The notes: generated by a model not told the origin, from the sequence alone. A stretch of DNA of 64,000 nucleotides from Enterobacter sp. JBIWA008 (GCF_019968765.1 NZ_CP074149.1:4650001-4714000), one strand, 5' to 3'. Positions 37,631-48,289 are shown, counted from the first letter of the stretch. A program made the numbers and translations.

Positions 37631-38791
37631 TTACCCCTTGGCTGCGATCCGGAAGGCATTTTCCAGATCGGCAATTAAATCTTCAGAATCTTCAATACCG
37701 GTTGAGATACGCAGCAGCGTCTCGGAAATCCCGGCGGCGGCACGTGCTTCGGGTGCCATACCTGCGTGCGTCATGGTCGCGGCGTGGGAGATCAAGCTTT
37801 CAACCCCACCTAAGGATTCCGCCAGCGTAAACAATGACAGCCCGCTCAGGAAGCGACGCAGCGTTTGCTCGTCACCGTCCAGTTCAAAACTTAACATCGC
37901 GCCAAACCCTTTCTGCTGACGCGCGGCAATCTCGTGCCCCTGGTTTTCCGGCAGCGACGGGTGATAGAGCTTCTTCACCAGCGGTTGGGTTTTCAGGAAA
38001 TCGACAATCGCCTGGGCATTGCGCTGCGCCACGTCCATGCGCGGCGATAGCGTGCGGATGCCGCGCAACAGCAGATAGCTGTCGAAGGCACCTGCGGTGA
38101 CGCCAATATTATTAGCCCACCATGCCAGTTCGGTGACAACGTCGGGATCTTTAGCAATCACCACGCCCGCCACAACATCAGAATGGCCGTTCAGATATTT
38201 AGTGCATGAATGCAATACCAGATCGGCACCCAGTGCGAGTGGGTTCTGAAGGGCCGGACTGAGGAACGTATTATCCACTACACTTATCGCTCCCGCATCC
38301 CTTGCGAGCTGACAAATTTTCGCAATATCGACAACGCGCAACAATGGATTACTTGGACTTTCCACCAGAACCAGCTTTGGTTTCTCTGCCAGAGCCTGTT
38401 TCAGCGCCTGTTCGTCGTTTTGATCGACAAACAGCACGCGATAGCAGCCGCGTTTCGCCAGGCTGTCAAACAGGCGATAGCTGCCGCCGTAGCAGTCGTG
38501 CGGCGCGACCAGAAGATCGCCCGGTTTCAGGAACACCGTGGTCACCAGATGAATGGCGGACATCCCCGTATTGGTTAATACTGCACCTGCGCCACCTTCC
38601 AGCTCGGCCAGCGCGCGCTGGGTCACGTCACGCGTAGGGTTGCCACGACGCGAATAATCATGCGCGCGGGGTTCATTAAATCCGGTGAAGTTATAGGTAC
38701 TGGAAAGATGAATCGGCGGGACAACGCAGCCGTACTGCTCGTCATCATTTAATCCGCTACGCACTGCAATAGTGGCCTGTTTACGCGTCAT
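37631..38791 (-). CDS. metB: Cystathionine gamma-synthase MetB
   Basis: A PLP enzyme that makes cystathionine from O-succinylhomoserine and cysteine. It has 386 residues. The PLP lysine lies in LHSCTKYLNGHSDVVAG, and the N-terminus is MTRKQATIAVRSGLNDDEQY. First gene of metBL, divergent from metJ. Confidence 0.98.
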   Translation of the reverse strand: MTRKQATIAVRSGLNDDEQYGCVVPPIHLSSTYNFTGFNEPRAHDYSRRGNPTRDVTQRALAELEGGAGAVLTNTGMSAIHLVTTVFLKPGDLLVAPHDCYGGSYRLFDSLAKRGCYRVLFVDQNDEQALKQALAEKPKLVLVESPSNPLLRVVDIAKICQLARDAGAISVVDNTFLSPALQNPLALGADLVLHSCTKYLNGHSDVVAGVVIAKDPDVVTELAWWANNIGVTAGAFDSYLLLRGIRTLSPRMDVAQRNAQAIVDFLKTQPLVKKLYHPSLPENQGHEIAARQQKGFGAMLSFELDGDEQTLRRFLSGLSLFTLAESLGGVESLISHAATMTHAGMAPEARAAAGISETLLRISTGIEDSEDLIADLENAFRIAAKG

Positions 38792-38852
38792 GGTGAGGGC
38801 TTCCTGGCGAATGAGGTGAAAAGTCAGGCACCAGAGTAAACATTGAAAGTAT

Positions 38853-38884
38853 GGACGTCAATACATCTGGACATCTAAACTTCT
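38853..38884. promoter_or_regulatory. MetJ operator between metB and metJ
   Basis: Four contiguous 8-bp met boxes: GGACGTCA, ATACATCT, GGACATCT and AAACTTCT. They lie 62-93 bp upstream of the metB start and should repress metBL, and metJ itself, when S-adenosylmethionine is plentiful. Confidence 0.87.
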
Positions 38885-39067
38885 TTGCGTATAGATTGAG
38901 CAATGCGCAAATAGCCGTTAAAATTATATGCTTTAGTGCACGCTGCAGCGGCAATATCCGTGCCACGGTATCGTCTCTACGGTAAACTAGGCAAGATTGC
39001 GGTTCAAAACGGGTGGTTACAGGTTTTGCACCTTTAGATAAATGACTGAGAGGATTAAAGGTATCTC

Positions 39068-39385
39068 ATGGCTGAATGGAGCGGCGAATATATCAGCCCA
39101 TACGCTGAGCACGGTAAGAAGAGTGAGCAAGTAAAGAAAATTACGGTTTCCATTCCTCTGAAGGTGTTGAAGATCCTCACCGATGAACGTACGCGTCGTC
39201 AGGTGAACAACCTGCGCCACGCGACCAACAGCGAACTGCTGTGCGAAGCGTTTCTGCATGCGTTTACCGGTCAACCGTTGCCGAACGATGAAGATCTGCG
39301 CAAAGAGCGCAGTGATGAAATCCCGGAAGAGGCGAAGGTGATCATGCGTGAACTGGGTATTGACCCGGAGACGTGGGAATACTGA
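39068..39385 (+). CDS. metJ: Methionine repressor MetJ
   Basis: A ribbon-helix-helix repressor that binds met boxes with S-adenosylmethionine as corepressor. It has 105 residues. The DNA-contacting beta strand lies in [20 protein letters not shown], followed by [20 protein letters not shown]. The start [20 protein letters not shown] is the standard one. Targets visible in this window are metBL and metF. Confidence 0.98.
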   Translation: MAEWSGEYISPYAEHGKKSEQVKKITVSIPLKVLKILTDERTRRQVNNLRHATNSELLCEAFLHAFTGQPLPNDEDLRKERSDEIPEEAKVIMRELGIDPETWEY

Positions 39386-39396
39386 GAAACGGATAC

Positions 39397-39425
39397 AAAA
39401 AAGGCACCTTGCGGTGCCTTTTTTT
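39397..39425. terminator. Bidirectional terminator between metJ and rpmE
   Basis: The symmetric hairpin AAAAAAGGCACC-TTGC-GGTGCCTTTTTT lies between the convergent genes, with an A run on one side and a T run on the other. Confidence 0.9.
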
Positions 39426-39433
39426 CGGGAAAC

Positions 39434-39646
39434 TTATTTAGCGCCCGGGATGCTGAAACGCTTGTTGAAGCGGTCAACACGGCCACCGGTTGCAACGTCA
39501 CGCTGCTTACCAGTGTAGAACGGGTGGCATTTGCCGCACACGTCCAGGTTCAGATCGTGACCCACGGTAGAGCGGATCTGGATAGAGTTACCGCAAGAAC
39601 AGTTTGCAGTAATCATTTCGTATTTCGGGTGAATATCTTTTTTCAT
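39434..39646 (-). CDS. rpmE: 50S ribosomal protein L31 (zinc-binding form)
   Basis: A 70-residue ribosomal protein that bridges the subunits. Zinc-binding cysteines are seen in ANCSCGNS and [12 protein letters not shown], so this is the C+ form, which serves as a zinc store. The C-terminus is [11 protein letters not shown]. In K-12 yiiX lies between this gene and metJ; here they are directly adjacent. Confidence 0.97.
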   Translation of the reverse strand: MKKDIHPKYEMITANCSCGNSIQIRSTVGHDLNLDVCGKCHPFYTGKQRDVATGGRVDRFNKRFSIPGAK

Positions 39647-39717
39647 GGGAGAACCTCAGTTAAGGCCGCGTCGCTCTTCCAGCCCTAACGCCAGACACCA
39701 CGCGATGTTGATTGTAA

Positions 39718-42042
<2,325 letters not shown>

Positions 42043-42161
42043 AGACGGATCGAAAAATTTAACGCTCCTCACACTTTTTATGAAAATTCTGTAACCGATT
42101 CCATTAACTATCTGTAAAAATGGTGATGTCAGAAGTTCGGTGTTCAGGCGAGGAGAAGACG

Positions 42162-43187
42162 TTGAAGTCCAGGAAAGAGGTTGCACCGGCGACCATGAAA
42201 GACGTTGCCCAGAAAGCACAAGTCTCTACGGCAACGGTATCCCGCGCATTAATGAACCCGGATAAAGTCTCCCAGGCGACCCGTAACCGGGTGGAGCAGG
42301 CTGCGCTTGAAGTGGGATATTTTCCACAGGCGATGGGGCGTAACGTCAAACGCAACGAGTCGCGTACCATTCTGGTAATTGTGCCGGACATCTGCGACCC
42401 CTTCTTCAGCGAGATTATCCGCGGTATTGAAGTCACCGCGGCGGAACAGGGGTACCTGGTGCTCATTGGCGACTGCGCCCATCAGAACCAGCAGGAAAAG
42501 ACCTTCATCGATCTCATTATCACCAAGCAGATCGACGGCATGCTGCTGCTTGGCTCTCGCCTGCCGTTTGATGCCAGCATCGAAGAGCAGCGCAATCTAC
42601 CGCCGATGGTCATGGCCAACGAGTTTGCGCCGGAGCTTGAGCTGCCGACGGTCCATATCGATAACCTTACCGCCGCGTTCAACGCCGTAAACTATCTTCA
42701 GGAGCTGGGGCACAAGCGCATTGGCTGTATTGCCGGGCCGGAAGAGATGCCGCTGTGTCACTACCGTTTGCAGGGCTACGTTCAGGCGCTGCGCCGTACC
42801 GGCGTCACCGTCGATCCGCACTACATTGCGCGCGGTGATTTTACCTTCGCAGCCGGTGGACAGGCGCTGGAGAAACTTCTGGACCTGCCTGAGCCGCCAA
42901 CCGCCGTATTTTGTCACAGCGACGTGATGGCGCTGGGCGCATTATCGTACGCCAAACGCCGCGGCCTGCGGATACCGAAAGATTTATCGATCATCGGTTT
43001 CGACAATATTTCGCTTTCAGAATTTTGCGATCCGCCGCTGTCAACGGTCGCTCAGCCACGCTATCAAATCGGCCGCGAAGCGATGCTGCTTCTGCTGGAT
43101 CAGCTTCACGGTCAAACAGTTAGCAGCGGCTCGCGGCTGCTGGACTGCGAACTGATCGTTCGCGGCACTACCCAGGCATTGACTTAA
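42162..43187 (+). CDS. cytR: Nucleoside-responsive repressor CytR (LacI family)
   Basis: A LacI-family repressor of nucleoside uptake and catabolism that acts together with CRP and is induced by cytidine. The helix-turn-helix is ATMKDVAQKAQVSTATVSRA, followed by a periplasmic-binding-like domain. The best start is a TTG at 42162, 6 nt after AGGAG, giving MKSRKEVAPATMKDV and 341 residues, the E. coli length. An in-frame ATG at 42120 would add 14 residues but lacks a good ribosome binding site. Confidence 0.92.
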   Translation: MKSRKEVAPATMKDVAQKAQVSTATVSRALMNPDKVSQATRNRVEQAALEVGYFPQAMGRNVKRNESRTILVIVPDICDPFFSEIIRGIEVTAAEQGYLVLIGDCAHQNQQEKTFIDLIITKQIDGMLLLGSRLPFDASIEEQRNLPPMVMANEFAPELELPTVHIDNLTAAFNAVNYLQELGHKRIGCIAGPEEMPLCHYRLQGYVQALRRTGVTVDPHYIARGDFTFAAGGQALEKLLDLPEPPTAVFCHSDVMALGALSYAKRRGLRIPKDLSIIGFDNISLSEFCDPPLSTVAQPRYQIGREAMLLLLDQLHGQTVSSGSRLLDCELIVRGTTQALT

Positions 43188-43280
43188 AGTAAACGTCTTT
43201 CGGATACCCTTATCTGGTCAAAGCCCCGCCGCTTAAGTAACATGGCGGACTGACGAACGAATAAATACAGCGAAACGATA

Positions 43281-44279
43281 GTGGCACAACGAGATTATGT
43301 ACGTCGCGGCCAGCCGGCACCTTCGCGACGCAAAAAGAGTAGCTCAAGGAAAAAGCAACGTAACCTGCCTGCTGTATCGCCAGCAATGGTCGCTATTGCT
43401 GCGGCTGTAGTCGTCGCCTTTATTGGTGGCCTGTACTTTATCACGCACCATAAAAAAGAAGAATCTGAGGCACTGCAGGCCAGTAAAGTTGCCGGAAATG
43501 GTCTTCCTCCGAAGCCTGAAGAGCGCTGGCGCTATATCAAAGAGCTGGAAAGCCGTCAGCCTGGAGTGCGTGCGCCAACCGAACCTTCTGCGGGTGGTGA
43601 AGTGCAGAATGCGAATCAGCTGACGGATGAACAGCGTCAGCTACTGGCCCAAATGCAGGCCGATATGCGCCAGCAGCCTACGCAGCTGAACGAAGTTCCC
43701 TGGAATGAGCAGACGCCAGCACAACGCCAGCAAACGCTGCAGCGACGTCAGGCGCAACAGCAGATCCAGCAGCAACAGCAACAGCAGCAGTGGGCACAAA
43801 CCCAGCCGGTGCAGCAGCCGAAAGCACAGCCGCGGGTAACGGAGCAGCCATACCAGCAGCAGACGCGTACGGTGCAGTCTCAGCCTGTCCAGCAGCAGCC
43901 GAAAGCTCAGCCGCAGAAACAGGCGGCTCAGCCGTATCAGGATCTGCTCCAGACGCCAGCGCATACCACCGCGCAGCAGCCGAAAACCCAGCAGGCCGCG
44001 CCGGTGACCAAAGAGACCGAAGCACCTAAGCAGACGGCGGAGAAAAAAGACGAACGCCGCTGGATGGTGCAGTGCGGTTCATTCAAAGGTGCCGAGCAGG
44101 CGGAAACGGTGCGCGCGCAGCTGGCCTTTGAAGGGTTCGATTCGCGTATTACCACCAATAACGGCTGGAATCGCGTGGTGATTGGTCCGGTCAAAGGCAA
44201 AGAAAATGCCGATGGCACCATTTCGCGGTTGAAAATCGCTGGTCACACAAACTGCATTCGACTCGCCTCCGGGGGTTGA
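43281..44279 (+). CDS. ftsN: Cell division protein FtsN
   Basis: A late divisome protein that triggers septal peptidoglycan synthesis through FtsA and FtsQLB. It starts at GTG 43281 (MAQRDYVRRGQPAPSRRKKS). The order is a basic cytoplasmic tail, a membrane helix near residues 33-54 (MVAIAAAVVVAFIGGLYFIT), the essential periplasmic segment with RWRYIKELESRQ, a long glutamine-rich linker, and a C-terminal SPOR domain (about 255-332) with WMVQCGSF. It has 332 residues against about 319 in E. coli; the extra length is in the Q-rich linker. Confidence 0.97.
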   Translation: MAQRDYVRRGQPAPSRRKKSSSRKKQRNLPAVSPAMVAIAAAVVVAFIGGLYFITHHKKEESEALQASKVAGNGLPPKPEERWRYIKELESRQPGVRAPTEPSAGGEVQNANQLTDEQRQLLAQMQADMRQQPTQLNEVPWNEQTPAQRQQTLQRRQAQQQIQQQQQQQQWAQTQPVQQPKAQPRVTEQPYQQQTRTVQSQPVQQQPKAQPQKQAAQPYQDLLQTPAHTTAQQPKTQQAAPVTKETEAPKQTAEKKDERRWMVQCGSFKGAEQAETVRAQLAFEGFDSRITTNNGWNRVVIGPVKGKENADGTISRLKIAGHTNCIRLASGG

Positions 44280-44302
44280 AACCCCCAAAATCCCCCCCAT
44301 CT
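44275..44302 (+). promoter_or_regulatory. Sigma-32 heat-shock promoter of hslVU
   Basis: -35 GTTGAAA and -10 CCCCATCT are separated by 13 bp, a near-consensus RpoH promoter. The -35 element overlaps the ftsN stop codon. It should start transcription near 44308. Confidence 0.85.
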
Positions 44303-44311
44303 ATCATTTAA

Positions 44312-44345
44312 TTCAGCCCTGAGCACAGGCTCAGGGCTTCTGTTT
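44312..44345 (+). other. Stem-loop in the hslVU leader
   Basis: AGCCCTGAGC-ACAG-GCTCAGGGCT with a weak T tract follows. Since it lies downstream of the sigma-32 promoter, it would sit at the 5' end of the hslVU mRNA; a stabilising 5' stem-loop is known for this operon in E. coli. It may also end ftsN transcripts. Confidence 0.7.
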
Positions 44346-44373
44346 CCCGATTCTGTAACCAGGGGGTCTGCTC

Positions 44374-44904
44374 GTGACAACAATAGTAAGTGTACGCCGT
44401 AACGGCCATGTGGTAATCGCCGGTGATGGCCAGGCCACGCTGGGTAATACCGTCATGAAAGGCAACGTGAAGAAAGTGCGCCGTCTCTACAACGACAAAG
44501 TGATCGCCGGTTTTGCAGGCGGCACGGCGGATGCCTTCACGCTGTTTGAACTGTTTGAACGCAAACTGGAAATGCACCAGGGTCATCTGGTGAAAGCTGC
44601 CGTTGAGCTGGCAAAAGACTGGCGTACCGACCGCATGCTGCGCAAGCTTGAAGCACTGCTCGCCGTGGCCGATGAAACCGCCTCGCTGATCATCACCGGT
44701 AACGGTGACGTGATTCAGCCGGAAAATGACCTGATTGCCATCGGCTCTGGCGGCCCTTATGCCCAGGCTGCAGCCCGCGCGCTGTTGGAAAACACCGACA
44801 TGAACGCGCGTGATATCGCGGTGAAAGCGTTGGATATTGCAGGTGATATCTGCATCTATACCAACCACAACCACACCATCGAAGAATTGACCTCCAAAGC
44901 GTAA
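44374..44904 (+). CDS. hslV: ATP-dependent protease peptidase subunit HslV (ClpQ)
   Basis: The proteasome-related peptidase core of HslUV. The GTG start at 44374 gives [20 protein letters not shown]; after Met removal the N-terminal threonine is the nucleophile. It has 176 residues and ends EELTSKA. Cotranscribed with hslU, 9 bp downstream, from a heat-shock promoter. Confidence 0.98.
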   Translation: MTTIVSVRRNGHVVIAGDGQATLGNTVMKGNVKKVRRLYNDKVIAGFAGGTADAFTLFELFERKLEMHQGHLVKAAVELAKDWRTDRMLRKLEALLAVADETASLIITGNGDVIQPENDLIAIGSGGPYAQAAARALLENTDMNARDIAVKALDIAGDICIYTNHNHTIEELTSKA

Positions 44905-44913
44905 GGATCTCCC

Positions 44914-46248
44914 ATGTCTGAAATGACCCCACGCGAAATTGTCAGCGAACTGAACAAACACATTATCGGCCAGGATAACGCCAAGCGTTCCGTGGCTATC
45001 GCTCTGCGTAACCGCTGGCGTCGTATGCAGCTTGACGAAGAGCTGCGCCACGAAGTAACGCCGAAAAACATTCTGATGATCGGCCCGACCGGCGTCGGTA
45101 AAACCGAAATCGCCCGTCGTCTGGCGAAGCTGGCTAACGCGCCGTTCATCAAAGTTGAAGCCACCAAGTTCACCGAAGTGGGCTATGTGGGTAAAGAAGT
45201 GGACTCCATCATTCGCGATCTGACCGACTCGGCGATCAAGATGGTGCGCGTCCAGGCGATCGAGAAAAACCGCTATCGCGCTGAAGAGATGGCCGAAGAG
45301 CGCATTCTCGACGTTCTAATCCCACCGGCAAAAAACAACTGGGGCCAGGCAGAACAGCAGGCGGAGCCGTCCGCTGCGCGCCAGGCATTTCGCAAGAAGC
45401 TCCGTGAAGGCCAGCTGGATGACAAAGAGATTGAGATCGATCTCGCTGCCGCGCCGATGGGTGTGGAAATCATGGCGCCTCCAGGCATGGAAGAGATGAC
45501 CAGCCAGCTACAGTCGATGTTCCAGAACCTGGGCGGACAAAAGCAGAAAGCGCGTAAGCTGAAAATCAAAGACGCGATGAAGCTGCTGATTGAAGAAGAA
45601 GCGGCGAAGCTGGTTAACCCGGAAGAGCTGAAGCAGGACGCTATCGACGCGGTTGAGCAGCACGGCATCGTGTTTATCGACGAAATCGACAAAATTTGTA
45701 AGCGCGGCGGCAACAGCTCCGGCCCGGATGTTTCCCGTGAAGGCGTTCAGCGCGACCTGCTGCCGCTGGTTGAAGGCTGCACCGTCTCCACCAAGCACGG
45801 CATGGTGAAAACGGACCACATCCTGTTTATCGCTTCAGGGGCGTTCCAGGTTGCCAGCCCGTCGGATCTGATCCCCGAACTGCAGGGGCGTCTGCCCATC
45901 CGCGTTGAGCTGCAGGCGCTGACCACCGAAGATTTCGAACGTATCCTGACCGAACCAAACGCCTCTGCTACCGTACAGTACAAAGCGCTGATGGCGACCG
46001 AAGGCGTGAACCTCGAGTTCACCGAAGACGGTATTAAACGTATCGCTCAGGCCGCATGGCAGGTGAACGAAACCACCGAGAACATCGGTGCGCGTCGTCT
46101 GCACACCGTGCTGGAACGCCTGGTGGAAGATATCTCTTATGATGCGAGTGACCTGAACGGTCAAACCATTACCATTGACGCAGAATATGTGAGTAAACAT
46201 CTGGATGCGTTAGTGGCAGATGAAGATCTGAGCCGTTTTATCCTATAA
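44914..46248 (+). CDS. hslU: HslUV protease ATPase subunit HslU (ClpY)
   Basis: An AAA+ unfoldase that feeds substrates to HslV. It has 444 residues. Walker A is [14 protein letters not shown], Walker B is [13 protein letters not shown], the intermediate I domain spans about residues 110-240, and the C-terminal SRFIL tail that docks into HslV is intact. Compared with the E. coli protein there is one extra residue after KICKRG (GNSSGPDV). Confidence 0.98.
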   Translation: MSEMTPREIVSELNKHIIGQDNAKRSVAIALRNRWRRMQLDEELRHEVTPKNILMIGPTGVGKTEIARRLAKLANAPFIKVEATKFTEVGYVGKEVDSIIRDLTDSAIKMVRVQAIEKNRYRAEEMAEERILDVLIPPAKNNWGQAEQQAEPSAARQAFRKKLREGQLDDKEIEIDLAAAPMGVEIMAPPGMEEMTSQLQSMFQNLGGQKQKARKLKIKDAMKLLIEEEAAKLVNPEELKQDAIDAVEQHGIVFIDEIDKICKRGGNSSGPDVSREGVQRDLLPLVEGCTVSTKHGMVKTDHILFIASGAFQVASPSDLIPELQGRLPIRVELQALTTEDFERILTEPNASATVQYKALMATEGVNLEFTEDGIKRIAQAAWQVNETTENIGARRLHTVLERLVEDISYDASDLNGQTITIDAEYVSKHLDALVADEDLSRFIL

Positions 46249-46277
46249 TCGCGGTTACTGGATTCTCATCACGTTTA

Positions 46278-46303
46278 ATGGGGGCTAATGCCCCCATTTT
46301 TAT
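46278..46303 (+). terminator. hslVU terminator
   Basis: TGGGGGC-TAAT-GCCCCCA followed by TTTTTATT, 29 bp after the hslU stop codon and immediately before menA. Confidence 0.88.
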
Positions 46304-46316
46304 TGGCTATATACCT

Positions 46317-47237
46317 ATGACTGACATCAGCCGTACTCAGGCGTGGCTCGAAAGTCTGCGCCCTAAAACACTTCCTCTGGCCTTTGCCGCGATTATCGTC
46401 GGCACCGCCCTTGCCTGGTGGCAGGGTTATTTTGATCCGCTGGTCGCCGCGCTGGCTTTGATTACCGCTGGCCTGCTGCAAATCCTCTCCAATCTCGCCA
46501 ACGACTACGGCGACGCGGTAAAAGGCAGCGACAAGCCGGACCGCATAGGGCCACTGCGCGGAATGCAGAAAGGGGTGATTACCCAGGCGCAGATGAAACG
46601 CGCGCTGATTATCACCGTAGTGCTGATCTGTCTATCCGGCCTGGCGCTGGTGACCGTGGCGTCTAAGACCCCGAGCGATTTTATTGGCTTCCTGGTGCTG
46701 GGTTTATTGGCCATTATCGCGGCCATCACCTACACCGTCGGCACGCGTCCTTACGGTTATATTGGGCTCGGGGATATCTCCGTACTGGTGTTCTTCGGCT
46801 GGCTGAGCGTGATGGGAAGCTGGTACCTGCAGGCGCATACGGTGATTCCTGCCCTGTTCCTCCCTGCGACCGCCTGCGGTCTGCTGGCGACGGCGGTGCT
46901 CAACATCAACAACCTGCGCGACATCGACAGCGATCGCGAGAACGGCAAAAACACCCTGGCGGTTCGTCTTGGGCCGGTGAATGCGCGCCGCTATCATGCC
47001 AGCCTGCTCATTGGTGCGCTGGTTTGCCTGGCGCTGTTTAACCTGATTTCCTTACAGAGCTTGTGGGGCTGGCTGTTTGTGCTTGCCGCGCCGCTGCTGA
47101 TTAAGCAGGCCCGCTTTGTGATGCGTGAACTCAGCCCTTCCGCCATGCCGCCAATGCTGGAACGTACGGTAAAAGGCGCGTTGCTGACTAACCTGTTGTT
47201 CGTCATCGGGATTGTTTTAAGCCAGACGCTGCGTTAG
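46317..47237 (+). CDS. menA: 1,4-dihydroxy-2-naphthoate octaprenyltransferase MenA
   Basis: A membrane prenyltransferase of the UbiA family that makes demethylmenaquinone. I chose the ATG at 46317 (MTDISRTQAWLESLRPKTLP, 306 aa); the longer frame would start inside the terminator. The Mg/diphosphate motifs are NDYGDAVKGSDKPDR and NNLRDIDSDRENGK, with about eight membrane helices. Confidence 0.96.
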   Translation: MTDISRTQAWLESLRPKTLPLAFAAIIVGTALAWWQGYFDPLVAALALITAGLLQILSNLANDYGDAVKGSDKPDRIGPLRGMQKGVITQAQMKRALIITVVLICLSGLALVTVASKTPSDFIGFLVLGLLAIIAAITYTVGTRPYGYIGLGDISVLVFFGWLSVMGSWYLQAHTVIPALFLPATACGLLATAVLNINNLRDIDSDRENGKNTLAVRLGPVNARRYHASLLIGALVCLALFNLISLQSLWGWLFVLAAPLLIKQARFVMRELSPSAMPPMLERTVKGALLTNLLFVIGIVLSQTLR

Positions 47238-47329
47238 CTGACAAATATCAATTAACAATTGATGATTTTGCCAACAACGCATTTCGCGCGATATACTGAA
47301 CACATTCGCAGCAACTGAGCGTTAAACCT

Positions 47330-47815
47330 ATGAAATACGATACCTCCGAGCTTTGTGACATCTACCAGGAAGATGTCAACGTCGTTGAACCGCTGTTCTC
47401 CAACTTTGGTGGGAGGTCGTCGTTTGGCGGTCAAATCGTCACGGTGAAATGTTTCGAGGACAACGGGTTGCTGTACGATCTGCTCGAACAGAATGGCCGC
47501 GGCCGTGTTCTTGTGGTCGACGGCGGTGGTTCCGTGCGCCGTGCATTAATTGATGCTGAACTGGCAGGCATTGCCGTCCAGAATGAGTGGGAAGGCATTG
47601 TGGTGTACGGTTCCGTGCGTCAGGTCGACGATCTTGAAGACCTGGATATCGGGATTCAGGCCATCGCGGCCATACCGGTAGGAGCGACAGGTGACGGCAT
47701 TGGCGAAAGCGACGTGCGCGTTAACTTCGGCGGCGTGACCTTCTTCTCCGGGGATCATCTCTACGCCGATAATACCGGCATTATCCTTTCCGAAGATCCG
47801 CTGGATATTGAATAG
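47330..47815 (+). CDS. rraA: Regulator of RNase E activity RraA
   Basis: A trimeric protein that binds RNase E and inhibits its activity, altering mRNA decay. It has 161 residues and starts [20 protein letters not shown]. The conserved [16 protein letters not shown] and [20 protein letters not shown] belong to the RraA/MenG-like fold. It is convergent with zapB across the small locus at 47838-48316. Confidence 0.97.
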   Translation: MKYDTSELCDIYQEDVNVVEPLFSNFGGRSSFGGQIVTVKCFEDNGLLYDLLEQNGRGRVLVVDGGGSVRRALIDAELAGIAVQNEWEGIVVYGSVRQVDDLEDLDIGIQAIAAIPVGATGDGIGESDVRVNFGGVTFFSGDHLYADNTGIILSEDPLDIE

Positions 47816-47837
47816 TTAAAGAGTCAGCGAGAACCAT

Positions 47838-47873
47838 AAAAAAACCGCCAACAGCAATGTGGCGGTTTTTTTT
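47838..47873. terminator. Bidirectional terminator, rraA and predicted small RNA
   Basis: The hairpin AAAACCGCCA-...-TGGCGGTTTT has A7 on the left and T8 on the right. It ends rraA on the plus strand. On the minus strand it would end the predicted small RNA that starts near 47924. Confidence 0.88.
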
Positions 47874-47924
47874 GTCCCTCGGGATTCGCGGTCCGTTGGG
47901 GAGTCTTACAGACTAACACCAAGG
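47838..47924 (-). ncRNA. Predicted divergent antitoxin-like small RNA (about 87 nt)
   Basis: This is inferred, not recognised. A sigma-70-like promoter on the minus strand (47931-47958) would start an RNA near 47924 that ends at the terminator shared with rraA. Its first 17 nt, CCTTGGTGTTAGTCTGT, can pair along their whole length, with three G-U pairs, to 48098-48114 in the leader of the divergent mRNA. A small hairpin (GTCT-GTA-AGAC) overlaps the end of this seed. This is the layout of IstR-1 or TimR. The start site is uncertain by several nt. Confidence 0.55.
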
Positions 47925-47930
47925 AACTTC

Positions 47931-47958
47931 ATCATACTCTCGTCTACACCTTGGGCAA
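47931..47958 (-). promoter_or_regulatory. Predicted promoter of the small RNA
   Basis: The minus strand has -35 TTGCCC (47958-47953), a 16-bp spacer and -10 TATGAT (47936-47931). The -35 overlaps that of the divergent mRNA promoter, so the two promoters compete for, or share, a few bases. Confidence 0.5.
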
Positions 47959-47978
47959 CCCCTCAGAACCTTTATAAA
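47951..47978 (+). promoter_or_regulatory. Predicted promoter of the small-peptide mRNA
   Basis: -35 TTGGGC (47951-47956), 16-bp spacer, -10 TATAAA (47973-47978). It would start an mRNA near 47985 of about 330 nt that ends at the terminator at 48290-48315. Confidence 0.5.
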
Positions 47979-47991
47979 ATCCTAATTGCCC

Positions 47992-48096
47992 ATGAAAACC
48001 TTAACGCCACGGTTGATGCTCTTTATGATACAGCGTCCCTTTCCTCCATCTCGCAAATGGGCATCGGTCCAGGGAAAGGTGTATTCACTACCGTAA
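47992..48096 (+). CDS. Possible leader ORF upstream of the small peptide
   Basis: A 34-codon frame (MKTLTPRLMLFMIQRPFPPS..., basic, not membrane-like) starts a few nt after the predicted mRNA start and stops 2 nt before the small-RNA pairing site. No convincing Shine-Dalgarno is visible. It may be fortuitous, or an untranslated frame like tisA. Codon use gives no help at this length. Confidence 0.2.
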   Translation: MKTLTPRLMLFMIQRPFPPSRKWASVQGKVYSLP

Positions 48097-48097
48097 A

Positions 48098-48174
48098 GCA
48101 GGCTAACACCAGGGCTTGTGTCCACCGACTTATCACCGGTGGTGAACGGTGGAGCGGTTAGCTGCAGGGACCGC
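48098..48174 (+). promoter_or_regulatory. Structured leader: small-RNA target and masked ribosome binding site
   Basis: 48098-48114 (GCAGGCTAACACCAGGG) is complementary to the 5' end of the divergent RNA. Then come a nested stem-loop (TCCACCG 48121-48127 with CGGTGGA 48147-48153; inner TCACC/GGTGA) and a hairpin GCGGT 48154-48158 with ACCGC 48170-48174, whose loop and closing base hold the Shine-Dalgarno AGGGA. A ribosome would need an upstream standby site to enter, and that is where the RNA pairs. Confidence 0.55.
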
Positions 48175-48177
48175 ATA

Positions 48178-48285
48178 ATGAAACGCTATTTATGTATCGC
48201 GTTCATTGTCGCCAGCGTACTCGTGGTAAAGAGTGATGAACCCAATGTGTTCGTTGCTTATGCTATGACAGCGCAGGACAAGTAG
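48178..48285 (+). CDS. Small hydrophobic peptide, candidate type I toxin
   Basis: A 35-residue ORF with start MKRYLCIAFIVASVLVV and C-terminal part KSDEPNVFVAYAMTAQDK. Two basic residues are followed by a 13-residue hydrophobic stretch, which fits a single membrane segment or a signal-peptide-like toxin. AGGGA lies 8 nt upstream of the ATG, and a strong terminator follows 5 bp after the stop codon. I do not recognise it in K-12 at this site. TimP/RyfA-type loci have a similar gene size and transcript length, so it may belong to that family; this is not confirmed. Confidence 0.6.
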   Translation: MKRYLCIAFIVASVLVVKSDEPNVFVAYAMTAQDK

Positions 48286-48289
48286 CGTT

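Noticed and set aside
43790..44029. Alanine-rich frames in ftsN in other phases
   Set aside because: They arise from the repetitive CAG codons of the glutamine-rich linker.
44315..44345. Hairpin read only as an ftsN terminator
   Set aside because: It lies downstream of a near-consensus sigma-32 promoter and has a weak T tract, so a leader stem-loop of hslVU is at least as likely.
47859..48161. 100-codon plus-strand frame after rraA
   Set aside because: It begins inside the rraA terminator hairpin and would run through both predicted promoters; the short 48178 ORF is better supported.
47982..48176. 64-codon minus-strand frame opposite the small-peptide leader
   Set aside because: No ribosome binding site or promoter of its own; it is antisense to the structured leader.
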